A stretch of 64,000 nt of DNA from JAICYJ01 sp963737445 (GTDB taxonomy: Bacteria; Actinomycetota; Thermoleophilia; Gaiellales; JAICJC01): the NCBI GenBank assembly GCA_963737445.1, contig CAVTSO010000019.1, forward strand, positions 124,001-188,000, read 5' to 3'. Under the pieces are notes generated by a model. That model was not told the DNA's origin and did not search any database. It worked only from the letters and a program-made list of their open reading frames with translations. The position numbers and the translations under genes are program-made. Within the stretch, counting starts at the first letter, position 1, and every line of letters starts with the position of its first letter. Of the stretch, positions 8,103 through 16,130 are shown piece after piece.

Positions 8103-9233
8103 TCAGCGCCGGTCGAGCGCCATCGCCGCGGCGTAGGCGGCGCGGACATCGCGCTCCGTCCAGGTGCGCGGATTGACGGTCAGGCAGTAGTCGGCGAGCG
8201 AGAGCTCCACCAGGTGGTCGATGTGGCCCTCCTGGACGCCCGCTTCGCGCAATGTCGGCAGCCCGATCGCGGCCAGCAACCGGCGCACGGCGCGCACCGC
8301 CCGCGACCCGTCGCCGCTCTTGTCGTCCGGCTCGCCCAGGGCATCCGCAACCCGCTCGAGCCGGCCGGCGCAGGCGGGACGGTTCACCTCCAGCGTCTCG
8401 GCCAGCACCAGGCCGACCGTGAGGCCGTGCGGCAGCCCTAGGGTCGACCCGATCGCGTGGCCGAGCGCGTGGTCGGCGCCGGAGTCGGACAGGTTCATCG
8501 CCAGGCCGGCCATCAGGCTGCCCAGGCTCAGCTCGGTGCGGGCTTCGACGTCGGAGCCGTCGGCCACCGACGGCTCCAGGCCGGCCGCGACGTGGCGGCA
8601 GGCCTCGAGGCCGACGGCCAGCGACATCGGGTTGCCGTTCGAGACGATCGCGCCGCCGATCGCCTGGGCCAGCGCGTCGGCACCGGTGTAGGCGGTCGGC
8701 TCGGGCGGCAGATCCACTGTCAGCAGGGGGTCGACCAGCGCATCCTGGGCTCGCATCCGCGGATGCGCCACCCCCAGCTTGCGGCCCTGCACAGGGTCGA
8801 CCACCACCGACCCGCCGGACACCTCGCTGCCCGTGCCGGACGTGGTCGGCACCGCGATCAGGTCGACGGACGGGACCGCAATCGCCGCCTCGCCCGCCAG
8901 GAACGCCTCGATCGGCCGGCCCTGGCCGGCAACCAGCCTCGCCGCCTTGGCCAGGTCGATGGCCGAGCCGCCGCCCACCGCCACGAGCACCGCCGGCCGT
9001 TCCGCCGCGACCCGTGCGGCGGCGTCGGCGACGAGCTCCGGCGTCGGCTCGCCGGGCTGCTTTTGGTACAGCGGCAGGCCCGCCACCGCCGCCGCGACGG
9101 CGTCGATCGCGAGCACCGGCGGCTCGGACACCACCAGCGCGCGGCGGCCGCCGATCACCTCGGCCAGCGTGCCGACGACACCCGGGCCGAACCTGATCCG
9201 CACCGGCAGCTGGGCGTCGAAGGGCTCGATCAC
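8103..9233 (-). CDS. Iron-containing alcohol dehydrogenase family protein
   Basis: This 376-residue group III (iron-type) alcohol dehydrogenase-like protein has the NAD-binding VGGGSAIDLAK loop and PTTSGTGSEVS. The metal site normally uses Asp, His, His, His. Here GADALAQAIG keeps the Asp but has Gln where the first His is expected; the later histidines in DHALGHAIG and LPHG are present. It could be an active dehydrogenase with a changed metal site or a relative such as a maleylacetate reductase-like enzyme. The gene is divergent from the TetR gene with about 75 bases between them, so the regulator may control it too. Substrate is unknown. Confidence 0.9.
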   Translation of the reverse strand: MIEPFDAQLPVRIRFGPGVVGTLAEVIGGRRALVVSEPPVLAIDAVAAAVAGLPLYQKQPGEPTPELVADAAARVAAERPAVLVAVGGGSAIDLAKAARLVAGQGRPIEAFLAGEAAIAVPSVDLIAVPTTSGTGSEVSGGSVVVDPVQGRKLGVAHPRMRAQDALVDPLLTVDLPPEPTAYTGADALAQAIGGAIVSNGNPMSLAVGLEACRHVAAGLEPSVADGSDVEARTELSLGSLMAGLAMNLSDSGADHALGHAIGSTLGLPHGLTVGLVLAETLEVNRPACAGRLERVADALGEPDDKSGDGSRAVRAVRRLLAAIGLPTLREAGVQEGHIDHLVELSLADYCLTVNPRTWTERDVRAAYAAAMALDRR

Positions 9234-9271
9234 CGCGCGAGCCTACCAACAGTCCTTCAGCAAGCCCCAGC

Positions 9272-9300
9272 TTGACATAGTTGTGAGTGACTGCTAACTT
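9272..9300 (+). promoter_or_regulatory. Sigma-70-like promoter for the TetR gene
   Basis: TTGACA at 9272-9277, a 17-base spacer and TAACTT at 9295-9300 give a good vegetative promoter just before the TetR coding start. The spacer contains the shared motif described next, which would let the repressor block its own promoter. Confidence 0.55.
9280..9292 (+). promoter_or_regulatory. Candidate TetR operator, copy 1
   Basis: The 13-mer GTTGTGAGTGACT lies between the -35 and -10 elements of the TetR promoter. It matches the 13-mer at 9898-9910 in 11 of 13 positions. A second site of the same type in front of the exporter suggests one regulator binds both. Inverted symmetry is only partial (GTT...AAC ends over 9280-9298). 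Confidence 0.45.
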
Positions 9301-9307
9301 TGATCGC

Positions 9308-9868
9308 ATGGCCGCCACAACCACCCGTCAGACCGCAGAGCAGCGCCGCCACGCCGTGCTCGACGCGGCCATGATCGAGTTCGGCCTGAAGGGCCTGCAC
9401 GGCGCCTCGACCGACGACATCGCCCGGCGGGCCGGCATCTCCCAGCCCTACCTGTTCCGGCTGTTCCGGACCAAGCGCGAGCTATTCCTGGCGTCGGTGG
9501 AACGCTGCTTCCGGCGAACCGAGCAGACGTTCCGCGACGCCGTCGACGGCGACACGCCGGAGCAGCGGCTGCAGAGCATGGGCATGGCCTACTGCGAACT
9601 CCTGGCCGACCGGCCCAAGCTGATGATGCAGATGCAGGCGTACGCGGCCTGCGACGACGCGGATGTGCGCGACACTGTGCGGCGCTGTTACGAGCACCTT
9701 CACCGCGAGGCCACGGACATGTCCGGCGCCGACGCGGAGCAGATCCGCTCCTGGTTTTCGACCGGCATGTTCCTGAACGTGATGGCGGCGATGGACGCGC
9801 CTTCCGTGAAGGGCGCCTGGATGCAGGAGCTGATGGGCGACCTGATGCTCGAGAAGCTCAAGCACTAG
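9308..9868 (+). CDS. TetR-family transcriptional regulator
   Basis: This 186-residue TetR-type repressor has a helix-turn-helix near residues 33-52 (DDIARRAGISQPYLFRLF) and an alpha-helical ligand domain. The region before the exporter gene and its own promoter share a candidate operator, so it probably represses the EmrB/QacA-like pump and itself, with release by the pump's substrate. The ATG at 9308 is preferred over a GTG at 9287 because the latter would lie inside the promoter spacer. It is divergent from the iron-type alcohol dehydrogenase gene. Confidence 0.92.
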   Translation: MAATTTRQTAEQRRHAVLDAAMIEFGLKGLHGASTDDIARRAGISQPYLFRLFRTKRELFLASVERCFRRTEQTFRDAVDGDTPEQRLQSMGMAYCELLADRPKLMMQMQAYAACDDADVRDTVRRCYEHLHREATDMSGADAEQIRSWFSTGMFLNVMAAMDAPSVKGAWMQELMGDLMLEKLKH

Positions 9869-9886
9869 CGGGCACCGCACCTTTTT
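9868..9886 (+). terminator. Possible weak intrinsic terminator after tetR
   Basis: GCGG-GCA-CCGC forms a short hairpin immediately after the tetR stop and is followed by ACC then five T residues. The stem is only four pairs, so attenuation is as likely as full termination. Confidence 0.35.
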
Positions 9887-9897
9887 ATTTCACATCG

Positions 9898-9910
9898 GTT
9901 GTAAGTGAGT
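9898..9910 (+). promoter_or_regulatory. Candidate TetR operator, copy 2
   Basis: The 13-mer GTTGTAAGTGAGT lies 28 bases before the exporter start and repeats the motif at 9280-9292 with two changes. A very strong ribosome site AAGGAGG (9924-9930) follows, eight bases from the ATG at 9939. This fits a repressor-controlled, strongly translated pump. Confidence 0.45.
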
Positions 9911-9938
9911 AACCACTACATAGAAGGAGGAACCGGAG

Positions 9939-11349
9939 ATGACCTCTCGCACACGCACCCTCTGGACGTTCGCCATCACGTCGGCTGCGCTGTTCATGGT
10001 CGTGCTCGACAACCTGGTCGTGACCACCGCGCTGCCCACCATCCAGCGCAGCCTGGGCGCGACCATCCAGGAGCTGGAGTGGACGGTCAACGCCTACACC
10101 CTCACCTTCGCGGTGCTGCTGCTGACCGGCGCGGCGCTTGGTGACCGGTTCGGCCGCCGCCGCATGTTCGTGATCGGCCTGGCCGTGTTCACGGCATCAT
10201 CTGCTGCCGCCGCGCTGGCGCCCGACGTCAACTGGCTGATCGCGGCACGCGCCGCGCAGGGCTTCGGCGGCGCGATGGTGCTGCCGCTGACGCTGACGCT
10301 CCTGTCGGACGCCGTCCCGGTCAAGCGCCGCGGCCTGGCGCTGGGGTTCTGGTCGGCGATCAGCGGGCTGGGCGTCGCCATCGGGCCGCTGGTCGGCGGT
10401 GCGGTGGTCGAGGGCATCTCGTGGCAGTGGATCTTCTGGCTGAACGTCCCGATCGGGCTGGCCGTGTTGCCCTTAGCGGCGACGCGGCTGCGCGAGAGCC
10501 ACGGCCCCGATCGCTCGCTGGACATCCCCGGGCTGGCGCTGGTCAGCAGCGGGCTGTTCGGGATCGTGTGGGGGCTGGTGCGCGGCAACTCGCTGGGCTG
10601 GACCGATCCCCAGATCCTGGTCGCGCTGGGCGCCGGCGCCGTGCTGGTGGCGAGCTTCGTCGCCTGGGAGCTGCGCACGTCCGCCCCGATGCTGCCGATG
10701 CGTTTCTTCCGCAGCCGCGCCTTCGCGGCGTCGAACGCGGCGTCGCTGCTGATGTACTTCGGCATGTTCGGCTCGATCTTCCTGCTCACGCAGTACCTGC
10801 AGCTGGTGCACGGGTACTCGCCGCTGCGGGCGGGCGTGGCCACGCTGCCCTGGACGGCCATGCCGATGCTGATCGCGCCGATCGCCGGCGCGTACGTCGA
10901 CCGCATCGGCGGGCGGCCGCTGATGGCGACCGGGATGGCGCTGCAGGCGGGCGCGCTGGCGTGGATGGCGGCGATCAGCAGCACGAGCACGCCGTACATC
11001 CAGATGGTGATCCCGTTCATGATGGCCGGTGTCGGGATGGCGCTCTACTTCGCCCCGTCTGCGCACGTGGTGCTGGGCTCCGTGGCCCGGCGCGACGAGG
11101 GCAAGGCCTCGGGCGCGGCGAACGCCATCCGCGAGCTGGGCGGGGTATTCGGCGTGGCGGTGCTCGGCACCATCTTCTCGGATCGCGGCGGGTACGGCGC
11201 GCCCAGCACTTCGTCGACGGCTGGTGCCCGCCGTGGCGGTGGGCGCCATGGTGGTCGCCACCGGCGCAGGGATCGCACTGGCGATCCCGCGACGGCGGCG
11301 AGCGGCCGAGCAGGCCGTCGAGCAGCCCGAGCTGCGCGCCGCGGCCTGA
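9939..11349 (+). pseudogene. EmrB/QacA-type MFS drug exporter, frameshifted near the C-terminus
   Basis: This is a 14-helix major facilitator pump of the DHA2 family. It has the N-terminal LDNLVVTTALPTIQ motif, the loop 2-3 GDRFGRRR motif and the helix 5 GPLVGG motif, and exports drugs by proton antiport. The frame is intact to about residue 420. It then breaks twice: adding one C at about 11204 (CCC to CCCC) and one C at about 11221 (GGCTGG to GGCCTGG) restores a normal family ending (QHFVDGLVPAVAVGAMVV, then the last membrane helix) to TGA at 11347-11349. Two missing C residues in C runs look like sequencing errors, so the gene may be functional. The TetR gene lies directly upstream. Confidence 0.85.
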
Positions 11350-11389
11350 GCATCGAGCGGGGGCGTGGCTGCGGCCGCGCCCCCGCCGC

Positions 11390-11809
11390 TCAGTCTCGGA
11401 GCAACGTACCCAGGGCGGCGCCGAACACCACGTGGCCGGCGGCCTCGTGCACCACCACGCGGCGGTCGCCGAACAGCTCCGGCCAGCTGCCGTCGCGCAC
11501 GTCGGGATGCAGTGCGTCGAACACCAGCAGCGTCGGCCACAGGCAGGCGTTCTCGATCTGGGCGGCGGCCACCGCCCGCAGGATGCCGCGGCCGCCGAGC
11601 CGGTCGAAGACGATGCCGAACACCGCCCCGTTCAGCACGTGCACTGTCAGCCCGACCGGAAGCCAGTACCGCTCCGGCGCCAGCATCCGCCCCACCAAGC
11701 GCGGCTCGCTGTGAGGCGAGTGCGAGAACCTGCGCAGGCCCGGTTCCACCGCGGCCCAGACGCCGGCCGCGGCCGCACCCGCAGCTGCTGCCCGTAGCGT
11801 CCGTCCCAT
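11390..11809 (-). CDS. Hypothetical membrane-associated protein
   Basis: This 139-residue protein has an alanine-rich N-terminal helix and a central hydrophobic stretch (LTVHVLNGAVFGIVFDRLG), then HEAAGHVVFGAALG near the C-terminus. I do not recognise the family. The histidines in the VVVHEAAGH segment recall a zinc-protease HExxH site only superficially, because the glutamate pattern is HEAAG-H, with one residue too many. The ATG at 11809 was chosen because longer starts would run into the divergent VOC gene at 11847. The gene is convergent with the exporter, 40 bases from its end. Confidence 0.65.
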   Translation of the reverse strand: MGRTLRAAAAGAAAAGVWAAVEPGLRRFSHSPHSEPRLVGRMLAPERYWLPVGLTVHVLNGAVFGIVFDRLGGRGILRAVAAAQIENACLWPTLLVFDALHPDVRDGSWPELFGDRRVVVHEAAGHVVFGAALGTLLRD

Positions 11810-11846
11810 CCCGGCATCGTACGGCCGAGGCGCTAGCCTATGTCGC

Positions 11847-12776
11847 ATGAGCGACCAGCCGATCAGGGATGCCGGCACGGGACCGCGCGACCCCGAGCAG
11901 TTGGAGGCCACGGCCACCACGACGACCGCCCTGATCGCTCCCGAGGCGCACATGGGCGCCGTGCACCTGACCGTCGCCGACCTGGGGCGCTCGATCCGCT
12001 ACTACGAGGAGCAGATCGGCCTCGAGGTGGTCGCACAGGACGACGGCGCGGTCACGCTCGGCACGGGCGGGCGCGGGCTGCTGGTGCTGACCGAGCTACC
12101 AGGTGCGCCACCCGCACGCGGCCACACCGGGCTCTATCACTTCGCGCTGCTGGTGCCCGAACGCGACGACCTGGCCCGCTGGCTGGCCCACGCCGCCCGC
12201 GACCGCGTCACGCTGGTGGGGCTGTCGGATCACTTTGTGAGCGAGGCGCTGTACCTGCGCGACCCCGACCACCACGGCATCGAGATCTACTGGGACCGGC
12301 CACGCGAGATCTGGCAGGACCAGGTGGGCGTGCGCATGACTACCGAGCCGCTGGACGTGGAGAACCTGCTGGGCGAGCTGGACGACCCGAGGTCCGGGCC
12401 GTTCGACGGGCTGCCCGGCGGCACCACCATGGGACACGTGCACCTGCAGGTGGCCGAGATCGAGTCCACCGTCGGCTTCTACCGCGACCTGCTCGGGTTC
12501 GGTCTGATGGCACAGCTTGGCGACAGCGCCGCTTTCCTGGCGGCCGGCGGCTACCACCACCACCTGGGCGGGAACACCTGGGAGAGCCGGGGCGCTTCAC
12601 CGCCGCCGGCCGGCACGGCCGCCCTGCGCCACGCGACGATCGTCCTGCCGGACGACGCCGCCCGCGACCGCGTGCTCGAGCGCCTCGAGCGTGCCGGCCA
12701 CGCGGCCGAGGAGAGCGAGCACGGCCCCGCCGTGTCCGACCCGTCCGGCAACCGGATGGTGCTGGCGACCGAGTGA
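11847..12776 (+). CDS. Two-domain VOC protein (catechol-2,3-dioxygenase/CatE-like)
   Basis: This 309-residue protein has two vicinal-oxygen-chelate modules. The first has metal-type residues in GAVHLTVADL, GLYHFALLVP and GIEIYWDRP; the second begins GHVHLQVAEIES. The internal SVFYRD/SIRYYEE helices are typical of the fold. The architecture matches the CatE/YwbC-like group annotated as catechol 2,3-dioxygenases, which cleave aromatic rings using Fe(II). Enzymes of this architecture can also be thiol transferases, so the reaction is only a suggestion. A ring-cleavage role would suit the oxidative catabolic operon at the start of the window, though it is 5 kb away and separately transcribed. Confidence 0.88.
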   Translation: MSDQPIRDAGTGPRDPEQLEATATTTTALIAPEAHMGAVHLTVADLGRSIRYYEEQIGLEVVAQDDGAVTLGTGGRGLLVLTELPGAPPARGHTGLYHFALLVPERDDLARWLAHAARDRVTLVGLSDHFVSEALYLRDPDHHGIEIYWDRPREIWQDQVGVRMTTEPLDVENLLGELDDPRSGPFDGLPGGTTMGHVHLQVAEIESTVGFYRDLLGFGLMAQLGDSAAFLAAGGYHHHLGGNTWESRGASPPPAGTAALRHATIVLPDDAARDRVLERLERAGHAAEESEHGPAVSDPSGNRMVLATE

Positions 12777-13078
12777 GCTGAGCGGTGCCGCGTTGCAGCG
12801 CCGTGACCGGCGCGTGACACGCAATCCTGCAACGAAGCTCGCGCGGAGGTGACGATCCCACCGCTACACGCAACGATTCACACCGCCGGTCCGGCACGAA
12901 CGTCACGGCCGTCGCGCAACCGTGCGGACCGGCATCACCGGCTGGTGACGACCGGTCACGTTCCTGTGCCGGACCGCCCACGCCGCCCGAGTCGGTGTTT
13001 GACTCTGTAAAGATCGCGCCGGGCGTTGCATGGCTGAGAGGGCGGCGTGAGCCGTTGTTGCTGGGCTGATCAGACCTT
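12777..13078. other. Non-coding stretch between convergent genes
   Basis: These 302 bases lie between two convergent genes and hold no convincing reading frame. The left part is rich in GTGAC/GTCAC words, including the short inverted repeat TCACC-GGCT-GGTGA at 12935-12948. No T-run terminator is visible. I see no promoter that would serve a neighbour. Confidence 0.5.
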
Positions 13079-13732
13079 CTAGTCGCCGCGGCGTGCGCGT
13101 TCGATCGTCTCGACGATCGTCTCAGGCGGGTGGGCGCCGACCAGCCCGTAGCGACGGTTGAAGACGAAGAAGGGCACCGAGCTGATCCCCAGCTCGAGCG
13201 CGTCGGTCTCGTCGGTCCGGACATCCATGACGAAGTCGTCGCCTGCCAGCATCTCGCTCACGGCCGCCGGGTCGAGCCCCCCACGGCCGGCCGCGGCGGC
13301 CAGAGTCGCCGGGTCGCCGATCGGCTCCCCTTCGGCAAAGTACGCCGACATCAGCCGATCCTGGACCGCGTTCTGCACGCCGGCGGCGTGCGCCATGTGC
13401 AGCACCCGGTGCGCGTCGAGGGTGTTGCCGCGGCGGGCACGGGCGAAGTCGAACGTGAGACCGATCTCCGCGCCCATCCGCTCGGTCTCCTCGTGCATCG
13501 CACGCGCCTCCTCGAGGCTGATGCCGCGGCGCCGGGCCAGCTCCTCGTCGGCCGATCCGGCGTCGGCGGGCAGCGTCGGGTCGAGCTCGAAGCTGCGCCA
13601 GCGCAGGTCGATCAACTCACCGTCGGGCACCTGCTCGAGCGCCTGCTCGAGGTACCGCTTGCCCACGTAGCACCACGAGCAGACCACGTCCGACCAGATC
13701 TCGAGCGTCAGTGCTGATGCCGGGTCGGTCAT
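13079..13732 (-). CDS. DsbA-family oxidoreductase, FrnE-like
   Basis: This 217-residue thioredoxin-fold protein has the redox motif CSWC at about residues 18-21 (VVCSWCYVGK) and the cis-proline loop SSVPFFVF near residue 185. The helical insertion between these, with DAHRVLHMAHAAG, is characteristic of the FrnE group. Members act on cytoplasmic disulfides or as isomerase-like enzymes of polyketide pathways; no signal peptide is present, so it is cytoplasmic. It is followed eight bases later on the same strand by no further gene, while DUF1348 is directly upstream in the same direction, so the two may be co-transcribed. Confidence 0.94.
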   Translation of the reverse strand: MTDPASALTLEIWSDVVCSWCYVGKRYLEQALEQVPDGELIDLRWRSFELDPTLPADAGSADEELARRRGISLEEARAMHEETERMGAEIGLTFDFARARRGNTLDAHRVLHMAHAAGVQNAVQDRLMSAYFAEGEPIGDPATLAAAAGRGGLDPAAVSEMLAGDDFVMDVRTDETDALELGISSVPFFVFNRRYGLVGAHPPETIVETIERARRGD

Positions 13733-13739
13733 GTCATCG

Positions 13740-14201
13740 TCAGCGCAGCGGGATGCCGGCGCCGTCGCCCTCCGCCCGAGGGCCGTCGATGCGACGGTCG
13801 CCCGCCTCGATCGACACGTCGTTGATGCTGGCCTCGCGCCGCCGCATCAGCCCGTTGCCCTCGAACTCCCAGTTCTCGTTGCCGTACGACCGCCACCAGC
13901 GGCCGTCAGCGTCGTGCCACTCGTACTGGAAACGCACAGCGATGCGGTTGCCGGCGAACGTCCAGAGATCCTTGCGCAGCACGTAGTCGAGCTCCTTCTC
14001 CCATTTGCGCACGAGGAACGCGTGCACTTCCTCGCGCCCGGACAGGAACTCGGCGCGGTTCCGCCACTGCGTGTCCTCGGTGTAGGCAAGGACGACGCGG
14101 TCGGGATCACGCGTGTTCCACGCCGCCTCGGCGGCCAGCACCTTCTTCCACGCATCCTCCTCGGTGAACGGCGGAAACGGCGGGCGCTCGACGGCTGACA
14201 T
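13740..14201 (-). CDS. DUF1348 / NTF2-like family protein
   Basis: This protein of about 153 residues belongs to the DUF1348 family of SnoaL/NTF2-like cone-fold proteins. Diagnostic stretches are RPPFPPFT, AAWNTRDPDRV, WRNRAEFLSGR and SYGNENWEF. Family members are widely conserved but their function is unknown; the fold often binds small hydrophobic ligands. The ATG at 14201 was picked because family members start a few residues before RPPFPPF; ATGs at 14213 and 14225 are also in frame. It lies immediately upstream of the FrnE gene (8-base gap). Confidence 0.88.
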   Translation of the reverse strand: MSAVERPPFPPFTEEDAWKKVLAAEAAWNTRDPDRVVLAYTEDTQWRNRAEFLSGREEVHAFLVRKWEKELDYVLRKDLWTFAGNRIAVRFQYEWHDADGRWWRSYGNENWEFEGNGLMRRREASINDVSIEAGDRRIDGPRAEGDGAGIPLR

Positions 14202-14247
14202 GCCCGGGATCATAGGTCGCGTCATGCAACCCGCGAGCGAGCCATCG

Positions 14248-14553
14248 TCAGCCGGCCGCCGCCCCGCCGGCCGCGGCGCGACTCAATGCGGCCGCGATCG
14301 CGCGGCGCCGGGCGCGAAGCACCGGCATCTGCTTGCCGTCACGCCAAGCCGTATCCTGGTCGGTGCTGACGCCAATCAGGCCTGCACGCTCGGCGGGGTC
14401 GGGCACAAGGGCGCAGAGCTCGTCGAACAACCTCACGGCCTCATCCCCGGCGTCGCCGGCGCCGCCCGCAGACCCGTCTTTCTGCGGATACCCGCTGCCG
14501 GCCGGCTGGGCGAGCGCATGCGTCCTGTGTGCCCGCTTGATGGTCGTCGACAT
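14248..14553 (-). CDS. Hypothetical protein
   Basis: This 101-residue protein starts MSTTIKRAHRTHA and has a glycine/alanine-rich linker, then an acidic helix (DEAVRLFDELCALV) and a basic alanine-rich tail (RARRRAIAAAL). It has no recognisable domain or membrane segment. Codon bias follows its neighbours, and the start lies 32 bases downstream of the P-loop kinase gene's stop on the same strand, so it may be the second gene of a two-gene unit. Function unknown. Confidence 0.5.
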   Translation of the reverse strand: MSTTIKRAHRTHALAQPAGSGYPQKDGSAGGAGDAGDEAVRLFDELCALVPDPAERAGLIGVSTDQDTAWRDGKQMPVLRARRRAIAAALSRAAAGGAAAG

Positions 14554-14585
14554 CGTGCCATCGTACCGCCGGCACCCGCCGATGC

Positions 14586-15185
14586 TCAGCCGACCCGCAT
14601 GAACTCCGTCTCCGGATCGTGGTCGACGCCCGGGTTGCCGTCGACCACCAGGTCGCAGCGAGCCCGGGTGCCGTCCTGCGCGAAGTGGGCGTCCTCCTGG
14701 GCCATCCACGTATCCCAGGACGACCGCGCCTCCGGGCCGTCCCGCTCCAGCCCCCGCTCCAGGCGCAGCGTTGCGGGTGCCTCGACCCAGATCGCGTAGG
14801 CAAGCCGGTCGGCGGCCGCGCGCCGGGCGCTGGAGACGCCCTCGATCACGACCGCGGGCATCGGCTCCACCACATGCCACTCGGCCAGCCGCCTCGCCTC
14901 CCAGTCCCAGCGGCGATAGCGCGCCGCCTCTCCCGCCGAGAGCGGCACGATCACCTCGCGCTCCAGCCGCGGCCACCACTCCACGCCGGGCTCTCCGGTC
15001 GCGAAGTCGTCGGTGTGCACGACCGCAGCCCCGCCCAGCGCAGCCGCCAGCCGTGCCGCGAACGTCGACTTGCCGGCCCCGCCGTAGCCGTCGACCGCCA
15101 CCAGTCGCACACCGCCGGGCAGAGCAAGGATCGACTCGGCCAGCGACCGGAAGGTCTCCACCCGCCGGTCTCCCAGGTCGTCCAT
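14586..15185 (-). CDS. Uridine-kinase-like P-loop NTPase
   Basis: This 199-residue protein has a Walker A motif GYGGAGKST near residue 35, then VVHTDDF, the aspartate-containing strand seen in uridine-kinase and related small-molecule kinases, and VVIEGVSSARR, the Walker B-like strand. It probably phosphorylates a nucleoside or another small metabolite in the cytoplasm. ATG 15185 is used; an in-frame ATG at 15209 would add eight residues. It is divergent from the decayed phosphotransferase gene, with about 58 bases between. Confidence 0.82.
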   Translation of the reverse strand: MDDLGDRRVETFRSLAESILALPGGVRLVAVDGYGGAGKSTFAARLAAALGGAAVVHTDDFATGEPGVEWWPRLEREVIVPLSAGEAARYRRWDWEARRLAEWHVVEPMPAVVIEGVSSARRAAADRLAYAIWVEAPATLRLERGLERDGPEARSSWDTWMAQEDAHFAQDGTRARCDLVVDGNPGVDHDPETEFMRVG

Positions 15186-15243
15186 CTGGACGGGTTCTAC
15201 CAGAAGCATCCCGGCAAGGATCGACCCGCCGATGCCGGGGAAG

Positions 15244-16053
15244 ATGCATGCCGACGAGGTGGACCGACCCATCGCTGGCGCACCGGCTGCTGGCCGACCA
15301 GTTCCCGCAGTGGGCGGATCTTCCCATCGATCGGGTCGAATCATCCGGTACCGACAACGCGATCTACCGGCTCGGCGAGGACATCGCCGTGCGTCTGCCC
15401 CGCATCCCCGGCTGCACCGGCACCATCGACACGGAGCTGCGCTGGTTGCCGAAGCTGGCACCGCTGGCTGGCCGGCGAGATCGTCAACGTCGAGCAGATG
15501 CCCGATCCCGTGGGCCTGGCCCAGGACCTGGGCGGCTTCGTGGCCGCGATGCGGCGGATCGACACGGCGGGCGGGCCGATCGCCGCGCGGGACGGATCGC
15601 GCGGCGTGCCGCTGGCCCGGCGGGACGCCGCGACCCGGGAGGCGATCGCCCAGCTCGACGGCGTCGTCGACAGCCCCGCCGTGACCGCCGCCTGGGACGC
15701 GACCGTTCGTGCACCGAAGTGGCAGCGTCCCGGCGTCTGGATCCACGGCGACCTGCTGCCGGGAAACGTGCTGGTCGAAGGACGTGGACGGCTGAGCGCC
15801 GTGATCGACTTCGGGTGCATGGCCGTGGAAGACCCGGCCTACGACGCGATGGCCGTCTGGACGCTGTTTGAGGCCGACGGCCGGGAGGCGTTCCGGTCGG
15901 CGATCGAGGTCGATGACGCCACGTGGGCGCGGGGCCGCGGCTGGGCGCTCGTTCGCGCTGATCGCCCTGCCCTACTACATGCACACCAACCCCGTGTTCG
16001 TACGCGATGCCCGGCACGTGATCCGCGAGGTGCTGGCCCCAGACGTGATGTAG
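15244..16053 (+). pseudogene. Aminoglycoside-phosphotransferase-family pseudogene
   Basis: Family landmarks occur in three frames. Frame one has the family-typical start MHADEVD at 15244. A second frame continues from about 15266 with HRLLADQFPQWADLP and GTDNAIYRLGEDIAVRLPR. About 30 residues (the hinge before the catalytic lobe) are then missing at about 15467. A third frame gives WLAGE, the catalytic loop IHGDLLPGNVLV (HxDxxxxN) and the metal-binding IDFG. A last shift at about 15948 leads to LIALPYYMHTNPVF and the stop at 16051-16053. Intact relatives transfer phosphate from ATP to antibiotics or other alcohols. With at least three shifts and a deletion this copy is unlikely to be active, unless the assembly is poor here. 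Confidence 0.85.
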
Positions 16054-16130
16054 GGATATCCCCCTCGCGGACGCCGTATCTCGCCACCTACCGTGATGGC
16101 AGTTCGATGTCCGCGATGAGGAGGTGCCTG

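Noticed and set aside
11390..11480. HExxH zinc-protease site in the hypothetical protein
   Set aside because: The order is HEAAGH (three residues between Glu and the second His), one residue too many for HExxH.
13020..13080. TPP-riboswitch-like words (GGCTGAGAGGG ... GGGCTGATCAGACC)
   Set aside because: The words lack the complete conserved P4/P5 and T-loop arrangement, and the region lies between convergent genes with no downstream thiamin gene.
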